Made by a program: the position numbers and the translations under genes. Below, in pieces: positions 16,228 through 26,088 of a DNA stretch of 64,000 nt. Origin of the DNA: an uncultured Bacteroides sp. Its GTDB lineage: Bacteria; Bacteroidota; Bacteroidia; Bacteroidales; Bacteroidaceae. The number at the start of each line of letters is the position of its first letter. Position 1 is the stretch's first letter. The notes under the pieces are model-generated. The model saw nothing but the letters and a program-made list of their open reading frames with translations. It had not been told where the DNA came from and searched no databases. The stretch covers positions 1 to 64,000 of the forward strand of contig CAUEFX010000007.1 in assembly GCA_958477465.1 (NCBI GenBank), in the 5' to 3' direction.

Positions 16228-17754
16228 TTATTTATGTATATGAATTTTCTTAAGGATTGTATTTCTTTGGATTTGGTTAAGTACAACGAACATATCAACA
16301 ATAATCGATAATACACAGGTTATAAACATTAGTGCAACAAGAGAAAACCAACCATTTATACTGAAGAAATTACAAAAGGTAAAGCCTATTGAAACTGGCA
16401 CAATAACATTAAGTACACCTTTCAGTAAATACCATGTAAATTGTAATCTGCTCGCCTTAATTAGGCTGGCAGAATATGGGATGGTGAAGAAGAAAATACG
16501 AAAAATTGATATCATGGAACTTGCCGCTACCACAGAGTAGATTCCTATGTCGGTGAACTTGAGAAGTATGAAGACAATACCTATATTTAGGAAGCCCGTA
16601 CCAATAAGAACTAGAGAGTTAAGCCTAAGCTTATTTACCACCCCAAAGATATTTACGAAGCATTGGGCGAGACCTGCAAATAACATCCCTAATAATGATA
16701 ACCCTGATAATATTGTCAACTGAGTAGAATCCTGCGAGGGAACCCACAGAGAAAAAAAGGAAGTACCGAAGACAAGAAAAACTCCTATAGGAATGTTGGC
16801 AAGAACAGAGACCACCATAATATCATTCTTCACCTCATGAGCCATATCTTCCATTTTGCCGTCAGCATAGAGATAGGTAAGTCGAGGGCCATAAGTAGTG
16901 GCTACAGTTCCTGTTATCTGATTAATCATATTCGGCACCATTTTAGAAAGAGCCAGAATACCTGAGGCAACAGGATTAATAAAGACATTTGCAATCAGGA
17001 TATCGAGACCTTCAAGAAGTAGGTTACCACATTGCGAAACAGTGTTCCATATTCCAGACGTAACAAGTTCTTTCACCTTACTCCACCGGAACCATGACAT
17101 TTGCCACTTAAGCTCTGGCATCAGTTTTCTGTAGAACACATAGTCCATACTGATACTGACTATAGTCATAATACTTGCAGCAATAGCTACATAGTAACTA
17201 TGTGGGGCGAAGAACAGAAACAACAAGTAAATGGTAACAGCACGAACTATGGCAGAAAAAGCATTACGGAGCGAACGGAGATAGAGGTTGTTGGTACAAT
17301 AGGTGGCCGTTTGCCATTGCGGAAGACAAAGGTGTACCATGTAGTTAACAAAGACGATTCCAAACAGAATGCGTGTATCATCAACAAACTCGGAAGGCAC
17401 GTTGATTATCTTATCAATGAAAACAATGAAAAGCACCATCGGAAAGAAGAATATGGTAGAAAGAAGCCAGTCACCCATCAAGACAGAACTATAATACTCA
17501 TTCGCAGACTGCTGATTATTTTGTCGATAGTCTATAAGGATAAATCGTCCTACCATAGAATTTAAAGCAATTGTAATAAGGGCTATATACGAGACAAAAT
17601 TATTTGCAAGTGTTATATAGCCATTCGCCTCAACACCAAGATGTGCTACAATATATGGAGATAGCATGAAGTTAATGATGGTATTGATAGCCACTACCAC
17701 TATGCTGCCCACTATATTAAGTGCACTTTGTTCGTTTAATGATAGCTTTCTCAT
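16228..17754 (-). CDS. Oligosaccharide flippase (Wzx-like, MATE/MOP superfamily)
   Basis: Moves the lipid-linked repeat unit across the inner membrane. The protein has 508 residues with about 14 predicted membrane segments. It begins MRKLSLNEQSALNIVGSIVV, typical of the polysaccharide transport family, followed by INFMLSPYIVAHLGVEANGY. The middle segment GLDILIANVFINPVASGILALSK and GTVATTYGPRLTYLYADG also fit. It shares its start codon region with the GT2 stop (1-nt overlap at 17754). With the polymerase and the Wza/Wzc genes it defines a Wzx/Wzy-dependent capsule pathway. Confidence 0.9.
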   Translation of the reverse strand: MRKLSLNEQSALNIVGSIVVVAINTIINFMLSPYIVAHLGVEANGYITLANNFVSYIALITIALNSMVGRFILIDYRQNNQQSANEYYSSVLMGDWLLSTIFFFPMVLFIVFIDKIINVPSEFVDDTRILFGIVFVNYMVHLCLPQWQTATYCTNNLYLRSLRNAFSAIVRAVTIYLLFLFFAPHSYYVAIAASIMTIVSISMDYVFYRKLMPELKWQMSWFRWSKVKELVTSGIWNTVSQCGNLLLEGLDILIANVFINPVASGILALSKMVPNMINQITGTVATTYGPRLTYLYADGKMEDMAHEVKNDIMVVSVLANIPIGVFLVFGTSFFSLWVPSQDSTQLTILSGLSLLGMLFAGLAQCFVNIFGVVNKLRLNSLVLIGTGFLNIGIVFILLKFTDIGIYSVVAASSMISIFRIFFFTIPYSASLIKASRLQFTWYLLKGVLNVIVPVSIGFTFCNFFSINGWFSLVALMFITCVLSIIVDMFVVLNQIQRNTILKKIHIHK

Positions 17755-18752
17755 TATTCTTTTGAATGAGTAAGGTAACTAAATAGAGCAAGGAGTGCCG
17801 GAGAATGGAGGTGGTAAGACAGCTTTACAGCCTTACCTAACTTATTACCAAGAAGATGCCCGTACTTGTCCAATCGTTTCTTTGTCAGTTCATCGTTAAA
17901 AAGGTTCTTAGCTGATTTAACTTTGATACTGAAGTCCTTTACACGAATGATGTTTCGATCCACATATAAACGAATAAAGTCAAGATATGCTTCTTCCCAT
18001 TTCTGCTCTAATTCTGGACATTTATCAAGCACTACTTGATGTTGTACTCTATAGACTCGCTGAATATCTTCAAGCAGTTTTGGTTTATACATACCATGAT
18101 TAGAACCTTCACGAAGCATCCAACAATAGAAACCTTCGGATGTGTAGTAAATCGAATTCGCGCTCAAAATGACTGGTGGCATAATATAACGGTCCTCAAA
18201 TGTCTTGCTAAGACATGTAGTATATTGTAGATTGTCAATAATGATATTTCTACGATAGAGTTTAGGCATGCGAGACATAGAAATAGAGTATGTTGTTGGA
18301 GATGGGAACACATGTTCCTTGAACAATTTATACAAATCTTCGCCGGTATAAAGACCATCCTTGATTGGATGAGTACCCAATTTTATACCATTAACTAGAT
18401 AGTTACTCAGTACAATATCTGCATCATATTTTTCTGCATAGCCATATAATTTCTCATACATATCAAGAGCAGCATAGTCATCACTGTCTACAAAACCAAT
18501 ATAGTCACCTTTAGATACACGTACGCCAGTTGTCCAAGCTGACATAAGACCACCATTTTCTTTATTGATTACTTTCATTATTTCCGGATATTCAGACGCG
18601 TATGCTTCTACAAACTTTCCGCTACCATCAGTAGATCCATCATTAACGACAATAATTTCAATATCTTGAAGAGTTTGATGAGTTAATGATTCCAAGCACT
18701 TTTGCAGATAATTCTTTACATTGTAAACAGGAACGATAATACTTACTTTCAT
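17754..18752 (-). CDS. Glycosyltransferase family 2
   Basis: GT-A fold transferase of 332 residues. The N-terminus KVSIIVPVYNVKNYLQKCLE, the motif IVVNDGSTDGSG and the metal-binding GDYIGFVDSDDY are diagnostic. NKENGGLMSAWTTGVRVSKG is the usual linker segment. A C-terminal region of about 130 residues is helical and basic, as in many capsule GT2 enzymes acting at the membrane. It starts at ATG 18752, about 200 nt after the epimerase stop. Sugar specificity is unknown. Confidence 0.92.
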   Translation of the reverse strand: MKVSIIVPVYNVKNYLQKCLESLTHQTLQDIEIIVVNDGSTDGSGKFVEAYASEYPEIMKVINKENGGLMSAWTTGVRVSKGDYIGFVDSDDYAALDMYEKLYGYAEKYDADIVLSNYLVNGIKLGTHPIKDGLYTGEDLYKLFKEHVFPSPTTYSISMSRMPKLYRRNIIIDNLQYTTCLSKTFEDRYIMPPVILSANSIYYTSEGFYCWMLREGSNHGMYKPKLLEDIQRVYRVQHQVVLDKCPELEQKWEEAYLDFIRLYVDRNIIRVKDFSIKVKSAKNLFNDELTKKRLDKYGHLLGNKLGKAVKLSYHLHSPALLALFSYLTHSKE

Positions 18753-18948
18753 TTAAATATATTATATGTAAGCACTCAATGCCATACACCCACTTGAAAG
18801 TCAAGAGAATGAATCCTTGAGCCTTTTTATGAACTATTTATAATTAGATTATACTACGACTAGAAACATAAGAACGAGGTCATTATATATCTCTATTTAC
18901 CTCCTCATGGTAAACTTATTGCGCGCATGAGCCCAATTAAATATAACC

Positions 18949-20025
18949 TCATTCCGAGGATGTACTTTTTAGTTTATAGTACTTACTATACCATTCAGCA
19001 AAGCAACGCAAGCCTTCACGTAAACCGGTATTCGGTTTAAAGCCAAAGTCTTGCTCCAATGGTGTGGTATCAGCGTAAGTCACTGGTACATCACCTGGCT
19101 GCATCGCTACAAGCTCTTTATGTGCTTCGAAATCATAGCCTTTCGGAAGAACACCAGCGCGGACAAGTTCTTCTTGAAGGATCGTTACAAATTCGAGCAG
19201 ATTTTCGGGGTGGCTGTTACCTATGTTGTATACCATATATGGAGGTATTGGCAGACCATCTTCACCGTTCTTCTTTTCGGGAGCATGCTGCATGATACGG
19301 ACCACACCTTCAACAATATCGTCAATGTATGTGAAATCGCGTTTGCAGTTGCCATAGTTAAATATCTTAACAATTTCACCTTTTACCAATTTATCGGTAA
19401 ATCCGAAATAAGCCATGTCCGGACGACCGGCAGGACCATAGACGGTGAAGAAACGAAGACCTGTCGATGGGATATTATAGAGTTTTGAGTAAGCATGGGC
19501 CATCAGCTCGTTACTCTTCTTTGTGGCAGCGTAAAGACTAACCGGGTTATCAACCTTATCATCTGTTGAATAAGGCACTTTCTTGTTACTGCCATATACC
19601 GATGAAGAAGAGGCATAAACAAGATGCTCTATTTCGTGATGCCGACAGGCTTCAAGTATATTGTAAAAACCTATGAGATTACTCTGAATATAGGCATCAG
19701 GATTAGTAATGCTATAACGGACACCGGCTTGGGCAGCAAGATTCACTACGAGTGAGATCTTATTATCAGTAAATATCTTTTCTACAGTTTCTTTATCAGC
19801 TATTGAAGCATGGACAAACGTCCAGTCGCGGTTAAGAGCCTCTATCTCTTTCAAACGCTCATACTTGATATTGATATCATAATAGTCCGTGATCGAATCG
19901 ACACCTATAACTTTGATATTCTGTACATCATGAAGAAGACGCTTTACAAGATTGCTGCCAATAAAACCGGCGGCACCTGTCACAAGAACAGTTTTACCTT
20001 CAAGGCTAACATTGTATTCTACCAT
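18949..20025 (-). CDS. UDP-glucuronate 4-epimerase-like enzyme
   Basis: Extended SDR of 358 residues predicted to interconvert UDP-glucuronate and UDP-galacturonate. The NAD motif is VLVTGAAGFIGSNLVKRL. GVDSITDYYDINIKYERL is characteristic of the UDP-glucuronate epimerase subgroup. The catalytic triad appears in YASSSSVYGSNKKVPY and SLYAATKKSNELMAHAYS (YxxxK). It follows the UDP-glucose dehydrogenase with 3 nt between them, so the pair would convert UDP-glucose to UDP-GlcA and then UDP-GalA for the capsule. Confidence 0.92.
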   Translation of the reverse strand: MVEYNVSLEGKTVLVTGAAGFIGSNLVKRLLHDVQNIKVIGVDSITDYYDINIKYERLKEIEALNRDWTFVHASIADKETVEKIFTDNKISLVVNLAAQAGVRYSITNPDAYIQSNLIGFYNILEACRHHEIEHLVYASSSSVYGSNKKVPYSTDDKVDNPVSLYAATKKSNELMAHAYSKLYNIPSTGLRFFTVYGPAGRPDMAYFGFTDKLVKGEIVKIFNYGNCKRDFTYIDDIVEGVVRIMQHAPEKKNGEDGLPIPPYMVYNIGNSHPENLLEFVTILQEELVRAGVLPKGYDFEAHKELVAMQPGDVPVTYADTTPLEQDFGFKPNTGLREGLRCFAEWYSKYYKLKSTSSE

Positions 20026-20028
20026 AGC

Positions 20029-21348
20029 TTAGTCTCTTCTGAAAATATCGCGTGTATATACCTTGTCTTCCACATCCTTTAGGTAATCATCAAAACGGTT
20101 AGCTATGATGGCCTTACTTTGCGCTTTGAAGTCATCAAGATTGTTCACAACTTTGCTTCCGAAGAAAGTCGTCCCGTCTTCAAGAGTGGGCTCATAAATA
20201 ATAATCTCTGCTCCTTTTGCCTTGATACGCTTCATGATACCTTGAATAGCAGATTGGCGGAAATTATCAGAATTGGACTTCATGGTCAAACGATAGACAC
20301 CGATTACACATGTATGCTCTTTGGCAGCATCCCATTGGCCGTTTTCCGTATAGTAACCAGCTTTATGGAGGACAGCATCTGCGATATAATCCTTACGGGT
20401 CTTGTTGGATTCTACAATTGCCGACATCATGTTCTGCGGAACATCCTGATAGTTGGCAAGCAGTTGCTTAGTATCTTTGGGCAAGCAGTAGCCACCATAA
20501 CCGAAAGAAGGATTGTTGTAATGTGTACCGATACGTGGATCCAAACCGACACCCTCAATAATTGCCTTGCTGTCCAAGCCCTTAAGTTCTGCGTATGTAT
20601 CAAGTTCATTAAAGTAGCTAACGCGAAGGGCAAGGTAGGTGTTGGCAAAGAGTTTTACCGCTTCCGCCTCCTTCATACCCATGAAAAGGGTATCGATGTT
20701 TTCCTTGATGGCTCCTTCCTGCAAGAGCCCTGCAAAAGTCTTGGCAGCTTTTCTCAGCATCTCTATATCCGTAACAGACTCAATCGCCTTGTTTTCCACT
20801 TCAAATTCGGGCTTACTGATAATCTTCGGATAACCTACAATGATACGGCTTGGATAAAGATTGTCATAAAGTGCCTTGCTCTCACGAAGGAACTCCGGAG
20901 AGAAGAGAAGATTGAATTTCTTTACTCCTTTTTGGGCATACTTCAAATAGAGATTACGGGTATAGCCAACGGGAATGGTACTTTTGATGACCATGACAGC
21001 ATCCGGATTTACTTCCAACACGAGATCTATAACCTCTTCGATATGGCTTGTGTCGAAATAATTCTTTACAGGATCATAATTGGTGGGAGCTGCAATGACC
21101 ACATAGTCAGCATCAGCGTATGCCGACTTGCCATCCAATGTGGCAACCAAATCCAAGGGTTTCTCTGCCAGATATTTCTCGATATACTCATCTTGAATAG
21201 GAGAAATCTTGTTGTTGAGTTTCTCCACCTTTTCCGGAATTACATCCACTGCCGTTACATGATGATGTTGTGATAGCAATGTAGCTATACTCAGTCCCAC
21301 GTAGCCGGTACCGGCCACTGCGACCTTAATGTCTTTGAAATCACGCAT
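20029..21348 (-). CDS. ugd: UDP-glucose 6-dehydrogenase
   Basis: Oxidises UDP-glucose to UDP-glucuronate with two NAD. It has 439 residues. The N-terminal NAD site is VAVAGTGYVGLSIATLLSQH. FNLLFSPEFLRESKALYDNL is the substrate-binding signature. The catalytic cysteine is in FGYGGYCLPKDTKQLLANY. Length and motifs agree with the nucleotide-sugar dehydrogenase family, and UDP-glucose rather than UDP-ManNAc is favoured by the adjacent UDP-GlcA-type epimerase. It starts 115 nt after the tyrosine kinase stop. A capsule-specific precursor supply role is inferred. Confidence 0.92.
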   Translation of the reverse strand: MRDFKDIKVAVAGTGYVGLSIATLLSQHHHVTAVDVIPEKVEKLNNKISPIQDEYIEKYLAEKPLDLVATLDGKSAYADADYVVIAAPTNYDPVKNYFDTSHIEEVIDLVLEVNPDAVMVIKSTIPVGYTRNLYLKYAQKGVKKFNLLFSPEFLRESKALYDNLYPSRIIVGYPKIISKPEFEVENKAIESVTDIEMLRKAAKTFAGLLQEGAIKENIDTLFMGMKEAEAVKLFANTYLALRVSYFNELDTYAELKGLDSKAIIEGVGLDPRIGTHYNNPSFGYGGYCLPKDTKQLLANYQDVPQNMMSAIVESNKTRKDYIADAVLHKAGYYTENGQWDAAKEHTCVIGVYRLTMKSNSDNFRQSAIQGIMKRIKAKGAEIIIYEPTLEDGTTFFGSKVVNNLDDFKAQSKAIIANRFDDYLKDVEDKVYTRDIFRRD

Positions 21349-21463
21349 ATTCTATTTGATTTAGTTTCTATTTTACAAAACCGTTCTTTTCTGTTTTTCT
21401 GTCTTACAAAGAGATGGTTCTATACCATCTGACGTAAAATAGATGGTTAGCAAATATCAATTC

Positions 21464-23947
21464 TTAAAAACGTTTCAAAAAGCGGGAGATCTGCTTCTTC
21501 AAACTTTCATACTTCCCATGTTTATGATGAGTATGCTTATGTTTTTCGTTCTCATAGCCATATCCGTAACCGTAGCCATAACCATAGCCGTAACCATATC
21601 CATAACCATACCCGTAACCATATCCCTTATGTTCCAAAGGTACCCCATTCAAGATCACGGACATATTGCGAAGCTGATCCTGGCGGTACATATTCTCCAA
21701 TTCAGGCAATTGACGGCGATCCATCACGCCCGAACGGACTACGAAAATGGTAAGGTCGGCAACACGGTTCACGATGGAAGCATCCGCAAGCATACCTGCA
21801 GGGACATTGTCGACGATTACATAATCATAACGCTTACGAAGCTCCGCTATCAGGCGGTCGAAACGGTCACTCAACAGCAACTCGGCAGGATTGGGAGGAA
21901 CAGGACCGGAGAAGATGACATCCAGTTTGTCATACTCCTCGCTCTTGCCCACAATATCATCCAGTTTGTCCGTACTTCCGGACAGGTAATGCGTCAGGCC
22001 CATACGTTTGGAAGGGTTGGCGAAAATACCGCTCAAGGTTCCCTTACGGATATCGGCATCGACCAAGATAACCTTCTTGTTCGTCTGGGCAATACTCATG
22101 GCAAGGTTACTCGAGACGAATGTCTTTCCTGCACCCGGATTGGCGGAAGTGAACATCACCACCTGCAGTTTATCGGACTTCACACGCATGAAGTCCATGT
22201 TCGTGCGGATAATGCGGAAAGCCTCGGAAACGGAATCATGACCGCTCTCGCGGACAACGATACCATCCGCATCCTCCTCTTTGTAACTGTCATGCCGGGG
22301 GATATTACCCAAGAAAGGAATGGTCAGTACCTCATCCAGTTCCTTACGGGTACGGACTTTGGTATCCGTCACATTCAATAACCAGAATACGCCCATGGGG
22401 ATAGCCAAGCCCAAAACAATGGAAGCCAGGAATATTGTCATTGTCTTTGGTGCCACCGGAGCGCTGCTGCCCGAAGCGGCATCTATGATGCGGGCATTAC
22501 TTTCCGTGATCGCCTGTGTCAAGGCATTCTCTTCACGCTTGTTCAACAGATAAAGATAAAGTTCCTCCTTGATCTTCTGCTGACGCTCTACGGTAAGCAC
22601 ATATTTCTGCTGGGCAGGGACTGCCGCGATACGCTTCGTGGTCTGGTCTTTCTGCTCACGGATATTCTTCAACTGGATGTTCAGACCCACAATCAGGTTG
22701 TCCACCGAACGGATTATCGTCTGCTTCATCGCACTCAGGGAGTTGTTCAGATCCATCACAATCGGATTCTTGCTGCTACTGCCTACCACTAATTTGTCAC
22801 GTTTCAAAAGGATGTCATTGTATTCCTTTATCTGAGTCTCGACACTGTTGTCAGAGATGCCGGTATTGGCAGGTATCAGTTCCGAACTCTTCTGAGGGTC
22901 CGTCAGGTACTCCTTTATGTATCCGGCAATGCTCAACTGGTTCTCCAGACTGAGACCTTCCTGCTGGTAACGGCTGGTGTTCTGAAGGTACATACCCGTT
23001 TCGGAAGTGATATCCGTCAGCTGGTTCTCGCGCTTGAAGCTTTCGATATTGGCATCCACACTGCCTAATTCGCGCTCGATGATAATCAGACGTTCGTTGA
23101 TGAACTTGGAGGTATTTACCGCTATCTGGTTCTTGTCATTGATCACATCCTCATTATAAACGGCAATAAGCATGTTCAGAATGTCTTCCGCACGGGCGGT
23201 GGAGACATCATCCAAAACCAGGTTGATGATGGTGGCCGTCTTACTGGCAAGAGAGACTTTCAGTCTGCCACGATACCCTTCGACGACGCTCTCCATGTTG
23301 GATTTAACCACATTTATGGACTTGCCGTAGAAGACATCCGTATAATATAAGGAAGGAGTGATTACCATCGGGCCGATCGGAGTGGAAACCGTATCATTCA
23401 GACGGACATCCAAAGTCTCTTCTGAATGGACTCCCCCATCGCCAACAACCAAAGAAAGACCGGAAAGGCGTACCGTAACCGAATCAACCGGAGTAACCGA
23501 AACTTTTATGACCTGACGTTCCTCCACCTCCGGAAAAGAAACCGTTACCGGAGAATGGGTATAAAGCTCTTCGTGGCGCAGGCCGCTCTTCACTTTATAA
23601 CTCATATCCAGATGCAGGCGACGGGCAACCTCCTCCATCAGATGGCGGGACTGGAAGACAAGCACCTCATTGTCCACATTGCGTTTACCCCCGAAAAGGG
23701 AAAGATCGGAAAATACGGCGGACTCACTCATCGCACCGCCTTTGGAATCATCACGGATAAGGACGGATGCCTTACGGCTGTACACCTTGGAAGAGGATTT
23801 CAAATAAAAGAAAGCCACACCGCCACAGATCAGGACGGACAATACGAACCAGTACCAATTGGCCAATACAAGATAAAAGATATCGGTGAGATTGATCTCC
23901 TGCTCCTGCTTGCGGGTATCATCGTTTTTATATTCAGTATTCATCAT
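21464..23947 (-). CDS. Capsule polysaccharide co-polymerase / BY-type tyrosine kinase (Wzc-like) with Gly-Tyr repeat tail
   Basis: Inner-membrane regulator of capsule chain length and export, 827 residues. An N-terminal chain-length-determinant domain lies between two membrane segments (near LVLANWYWFVLSVLICGGVA and TMTIFLASIVLGLAIPMGVF). A long coiled-coil periplasmic region separates them. The cytoplasmic BY-kinase has Walker A SANPGAGKTFVSSNLA, Walker A' VILVDADIRKGTL and Walker B YDYVIVDNVP. BY-kinases autophosphorylate on a C-terminal tyrosine cluster; here this is twelve consecutive Gly-Tyr dipeptides (21554-21625), followed by a His/Lys-rich stretch and a basic end. It follows the export lipoprotein gene by 17 nt. 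Confidence 0.93.
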   Translation of the reverse strand: MMNTEYKNDDTRKQEQEINLTDIFYLVLANWYWFVLSVLICGGVAFFYLKSSSKVYSRKASVLIRDDSKGGAMSESAVFSDLSLFGGKRNVDNEVLVFQSRHLMEEVARRLHLDMSYKVKSGLRHEELYTHSPVTVSFPEVEERQVIKVSVTPVDSVTVRLSGLSLVVGDGGVHSEETLDVRLNDTVSTPIGPMVITPSLYYTDVFYGKSINVVKSNMESVVEGYRGRLKVSLASKTATIINLVLDDVSTARAEDILNMLIAVYNEDVINDKNQIAVNTSKFINERLIIIERELGSVDANIESFKRENQLTDITSETGMYLQNTSRYQQEGLSLENQLSIAGYIKEYLTDPQKSSELIPANTGISDNSVETQIKEYNDILLKRDKLVVGSSSKNPIVMDLNNSLSAMKQTIIRSVDNLIVGLNIQLKNIREQKDQTTKRIAAVPAQQKYVLTVERQQKIKEELYLYLLNKREENALTQAITESNARIIDAASGSSAPVAPKTMTIFLASIVLGLAIPMGVFWLLNVTDTKVRTRKELDEVLTIPFLGNIPRHDSYKEEDADGIVVRESGHDSVSEAFRIIRTNMDFMRVKSDKLQVVMFTSANPGAGKTFVSSNLAMSIAQTNKKVILVDADIRKGTLSGIFANPSKRMGLTHYLSGSTDKLDDIVGKSEEYDKLDVIFSGPVPPNPAELLLSDRFDRLIAELRKRYDYVIVDNVPAGMLADASIVNRVADLTIFVVRSGVMDRRQLPELENMYRQDQLRNMSVILNGVPLEHKGYGYGYGYGYGYGYGYGYGYGYGYENEKHKHTHHKHGKYESLKKQISRFLKRF
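21554..21625 (-). repeat. (Gly-Tyr)12 coding repeat in the Wzc-like tail
   Basis: Twelve GG(N)-TA(Y) codon pairs in a row. All four glycine codons and both tyrosine codons occur in mixed order, so this is a protein-level repeat and not a simple DNA microsatellite. It replaces the tyrosine cluster found in other BY-kinases. Confidence 0.95.
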
Positions 23948-23964
23948 TCTTTCTTTAATCCGGA

Positions 23965-24756
23965 TTATTTAAACATGGTTACAATCAAGGAAGTGATGGA
24001 AGCCAACACCGATACGGCGGACAGCCAGACACCCACGGAGTTGTTGGAGTTGATGCGGCTCTGGCCGGTCTTTGCCTGGTTGGGCTCCACATACACGATG
24101 TCGTTCTGCTGCAGATAGTAACAGGGGGACTGAAAAATATCGGAGGAACGGAGGTCGTGATAAAGGATACGACGCTTACCGTCCTTTTCGCGGATAACGG
24201 CTACGCGGTCACGACGGCCGTAAATTGTCAGGTCTCCTGCCATACTCAAGGCTTCCAGCAAGGTAATGCGGTCGCCGGAGATGTCGAATGTACCCGGACG
24301 CGCCACTTCACCCATCACCGAGACCTTGAAGTTCAGGAACTGGACGGTGACGATGGGGTCTTTTATCAGATCCTCACTCATCAGTTTCTGCTTGATCAGT
24401 TCGGTAACCTGCATGCGGGTCAATCCCTCCACGTGAAGTCTACCCAAAATGGGGAAGTCGATATCACCGTCCCGGTCGACAAGATAACCTAAAAGGCGTT
24501 GCTGGGCTGTTGTCTGAGCACCTATCTGATAGGTGACTACTGGCATGTTAAACGGCAATGCTAATTCCGGGTCCTTGCTGTTCACTAAAATTGCCAACAA
24601 GTCATCCTTGTGGATAATAACTTCATAGTTCTTATCGATAGTCTCCTCTTTCGAAGAGGTGATGTCTTGCAAATAGAGTACCTCTTTCGGAGCAGTACAA
24701 GATGCCAAAAACGCCAACAGGCACAACAAACAATTATTCAGAAATTTCATTCTCAT
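23965..24756 (-). CDS. Polysaccharide export outer-membrane lipoprotein (Wza-like)
   Basis: Forms the outer-membrane translocation channel for capsule. I start at ATG 24756 or 24750 because the product then begins with a lipoprotein signal, FLNNCLLCLLAFLASCTAPK, with cleavage before the Cys. The longer frame to 24816 would overlap upxZ. The poly_export domain follows (NYEVIIHKDDLLAILVNSKD), then SLBB-like parts (DRDGDIDFPILGRLHVEGLT and VMGEVARPGTFDISGDRITL). A hydrophobic C-terminal segment (VWLSAVSVLASITSLIVTMF) ends the protein, as in Bacteroides Wza homologues. It is 41 nt after upxZ and 17 nt before the kinase. Confidence 0.9.
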   Translation of the reverse strand: MRMKFLNNCLLCLLAFLASCTAPKEVLYLQDITSSKEETIDKNYEVIIHKDDLLAILVNSKDPELALPFNMPVVTYQIGAQTTAQQRLLGYLVDRDGDIDFPILGRLHVEGLTRMQVTELIKQKLMSEDLIKDPIVTVQFLNFKVSVMGEVARPGTFDISGDRITLLEALSMAGDLTIYGRRDRVAVIREKDGKRRILYHDLRSSDIFQSPCYYLQQNDIVYVEPNQAKTGQSRINSNNSVGVWLSAVSVLASITSLIVTMFK

Positions 24757-24797
24757 AAAACAACAATTAAATGATTCCGTACAATTACAAATATGAC

Positions 24798-25283
24798 TCA
24801 CTCTACTACTTCCCAATTGGGAGAAGGATTGGCTTCCAGGCTATCCAGATAATCGGAAACCTCACATTCCGCTTTAGTCCATTCACGCCCGGTCCAACTG
24901 TTCATGATCGCATGCGCTTCCCGGGCCAGGCCTTCGTCATGAACTTCACTGTAGCAAGCCACCAGGAGCTGGCACTTCAGTAAAGAAACAGGAAGCTGTT
25001 CGAGCAACGACAAACTGTAATCAAGCAAAGACTGGATTCTCTGGTTCTTGTTACCATGATCATAGATGGTAGCATGATAGGCTGTCAATAAGACATAGCA
25101 GCGTTGTGCCTCTTCTTCCACATCGGCTCCGCGCAACACAAAAAGAGCCTCAGCCTGGCGGTAAACTTCCGTGTTGAGTGCGCAAAATTCATTGGAATAA
25201 AGAGGAGTCCCGTCAAAGCCCAGGTTAAGAAGGTCATGGGTTGTACGGTACAAAGTATCAACTTGTGATTGAAAAGACAACAT
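24798..25283 (-). CDS. UpxZ-family inhibitor of capsule antiterminators
   Basis: Small regulatory protein of 161 residues encoded immediately after upxY at the head of the capsule operon. The family is known in Bacteroides fragilis, where each UpxZ blocks the UpxY antiterminators of other capsule loci and so enforces expression of one capsule at a time. Sequence marks are the helical N-terminus FQSQVDTLYRTTHDLLNLGF and RCYVLLTAYHATIYDHGNKN. I identify it by position, size and this general pattern, so the subtype is not assigned. Confidence 0.88.
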   Translation of the reverse strand: MLSFQSQVDTLYRTTHDLLNLGFDGTPLYSNEFCALNTEVYRQAEALFVLRGADVEEEAQRCYVLLTAYHATIYDHGNKNQRIQSLLDYSLSLLEQLPVSLLKCQLLVACYSEVHDEGLAREAHAIMNSWTGREWTKAECEVSDYLDSLEANPSPNWEVVE

Positions 25284-25351
25284 ATAGATATATTTACAAT
25301 AATATGATTTACAGCGAACGATTGACAGAAAACGGTAAACAGTGTGATTGC

Positions 25352-25903
25352 TTACTCACAAACAGTGTCGGGTATAAGTTCTATCAAGGAAGGATGAATA
25401 TATGCAGTGGCCACAGCCATAATACCTTGGATACAGACAGAGACACGACGGTCTCCTTTGACACGGATAATCACCCCTTCCACCCCCTCGAAGATACCAC
25501 CGGTGATACGCACGCGGTCGCCTTTGCGCAAAGAGGTAAGAACGGGATCCAGATAAACAATCTGTTCTTCGTAATTTCCCGAAACCGCAATAAAGCTGCG
25601 CATCTGCGAATCCGGAACGATAAGCGGACGGTTCGTCTCCCGGTCTATGATATAGCGCACGGATAAAGAAGCGCCGAGAGACTGCTTGATGCGGTTGATG
25701 CAGACAAAAGAGCTGTGAACAAACACAAGGTTATGTACGACCGGAACCAGTTTCCGTATCTTACGTTCTCCTTGCTTCACGTACTCATAATGCATCGGGA
25801 TGAAGCTCTCTATGTGTTCGGCATCAAGCACTTCTTTCAACTGTAGTTCACGACTATAGGTGACACGAAGCGGATACCAACAGATATCTGTGGATTTGTT
25901 CAC
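25352..25903 (-). CDS. UpxY-family transcription antiterminator (NusG/RfaH-like)
   Basis: Locus-specific NusG paralogue of 183 residues needed for full-length transcription of the capsule operon. The NGN domain begins CWYPLRVTYSRELQLKEVLD, with ESFIPMHYEYVKQGERKIRK and LVFVHSSF typical of the family. The C-terminal KOW motif is KGDRVRITGGIFEGVEGVII. The start codon is GTG (25901-25903); no in-frame ATG lies closely upstream, and this start places the conserved WYPLRVTYS where the family has it. A leader of roughly 180 nt separates it from the predicted promoter; in characterised loci the leader is required for antitermination. Confidence 0.92.
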   Translation of the reverse strand: MNKSTDICWYPLRVTYSRELQLKEVLDAEHIESFIPMHYEYVKQGERKIRKLVPVVHNLVFVHSSFVCINRIKQSLGASLSVRYIIDRETNRPLIVPDSQMRSFIAVSGNYEEQIVYLDPVLTSLRKGDRVRITGGIFEGVEGVIIRVKGDRRVSVCIQGIMAVATAYIHPSLIELIPDTVCE

Positions 25904-26088
25904 AATAGAATATTCTTTGGGGACACCGGGGCAATGAAGTTCCTTCCGGTCAGGCGTGTATAAAACGGATTGCTAATTCTTTCAATACACTGGCCCTCAA
26001 TAGTTTCCCTATCGCAGGAGACAAAACATAAAGAGGGAAGATATGTGTCAGATCAAGAGATGCTTCAATGAACATCCTTTTATCGGTA

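Noticed and set aside
20119..21273. Plus-strand open frame of 384 codons
   Set aside because: Antisense to ugd, which has all expected motifs; no recognisable domain.
21443..22381. Plus-strand open frame rich in Ile/Thr/Val repeats
   Set aside because: It is the reverse complement of the Gly-Tyr tail and kinase domain; the repeat is explained by the coding strand.
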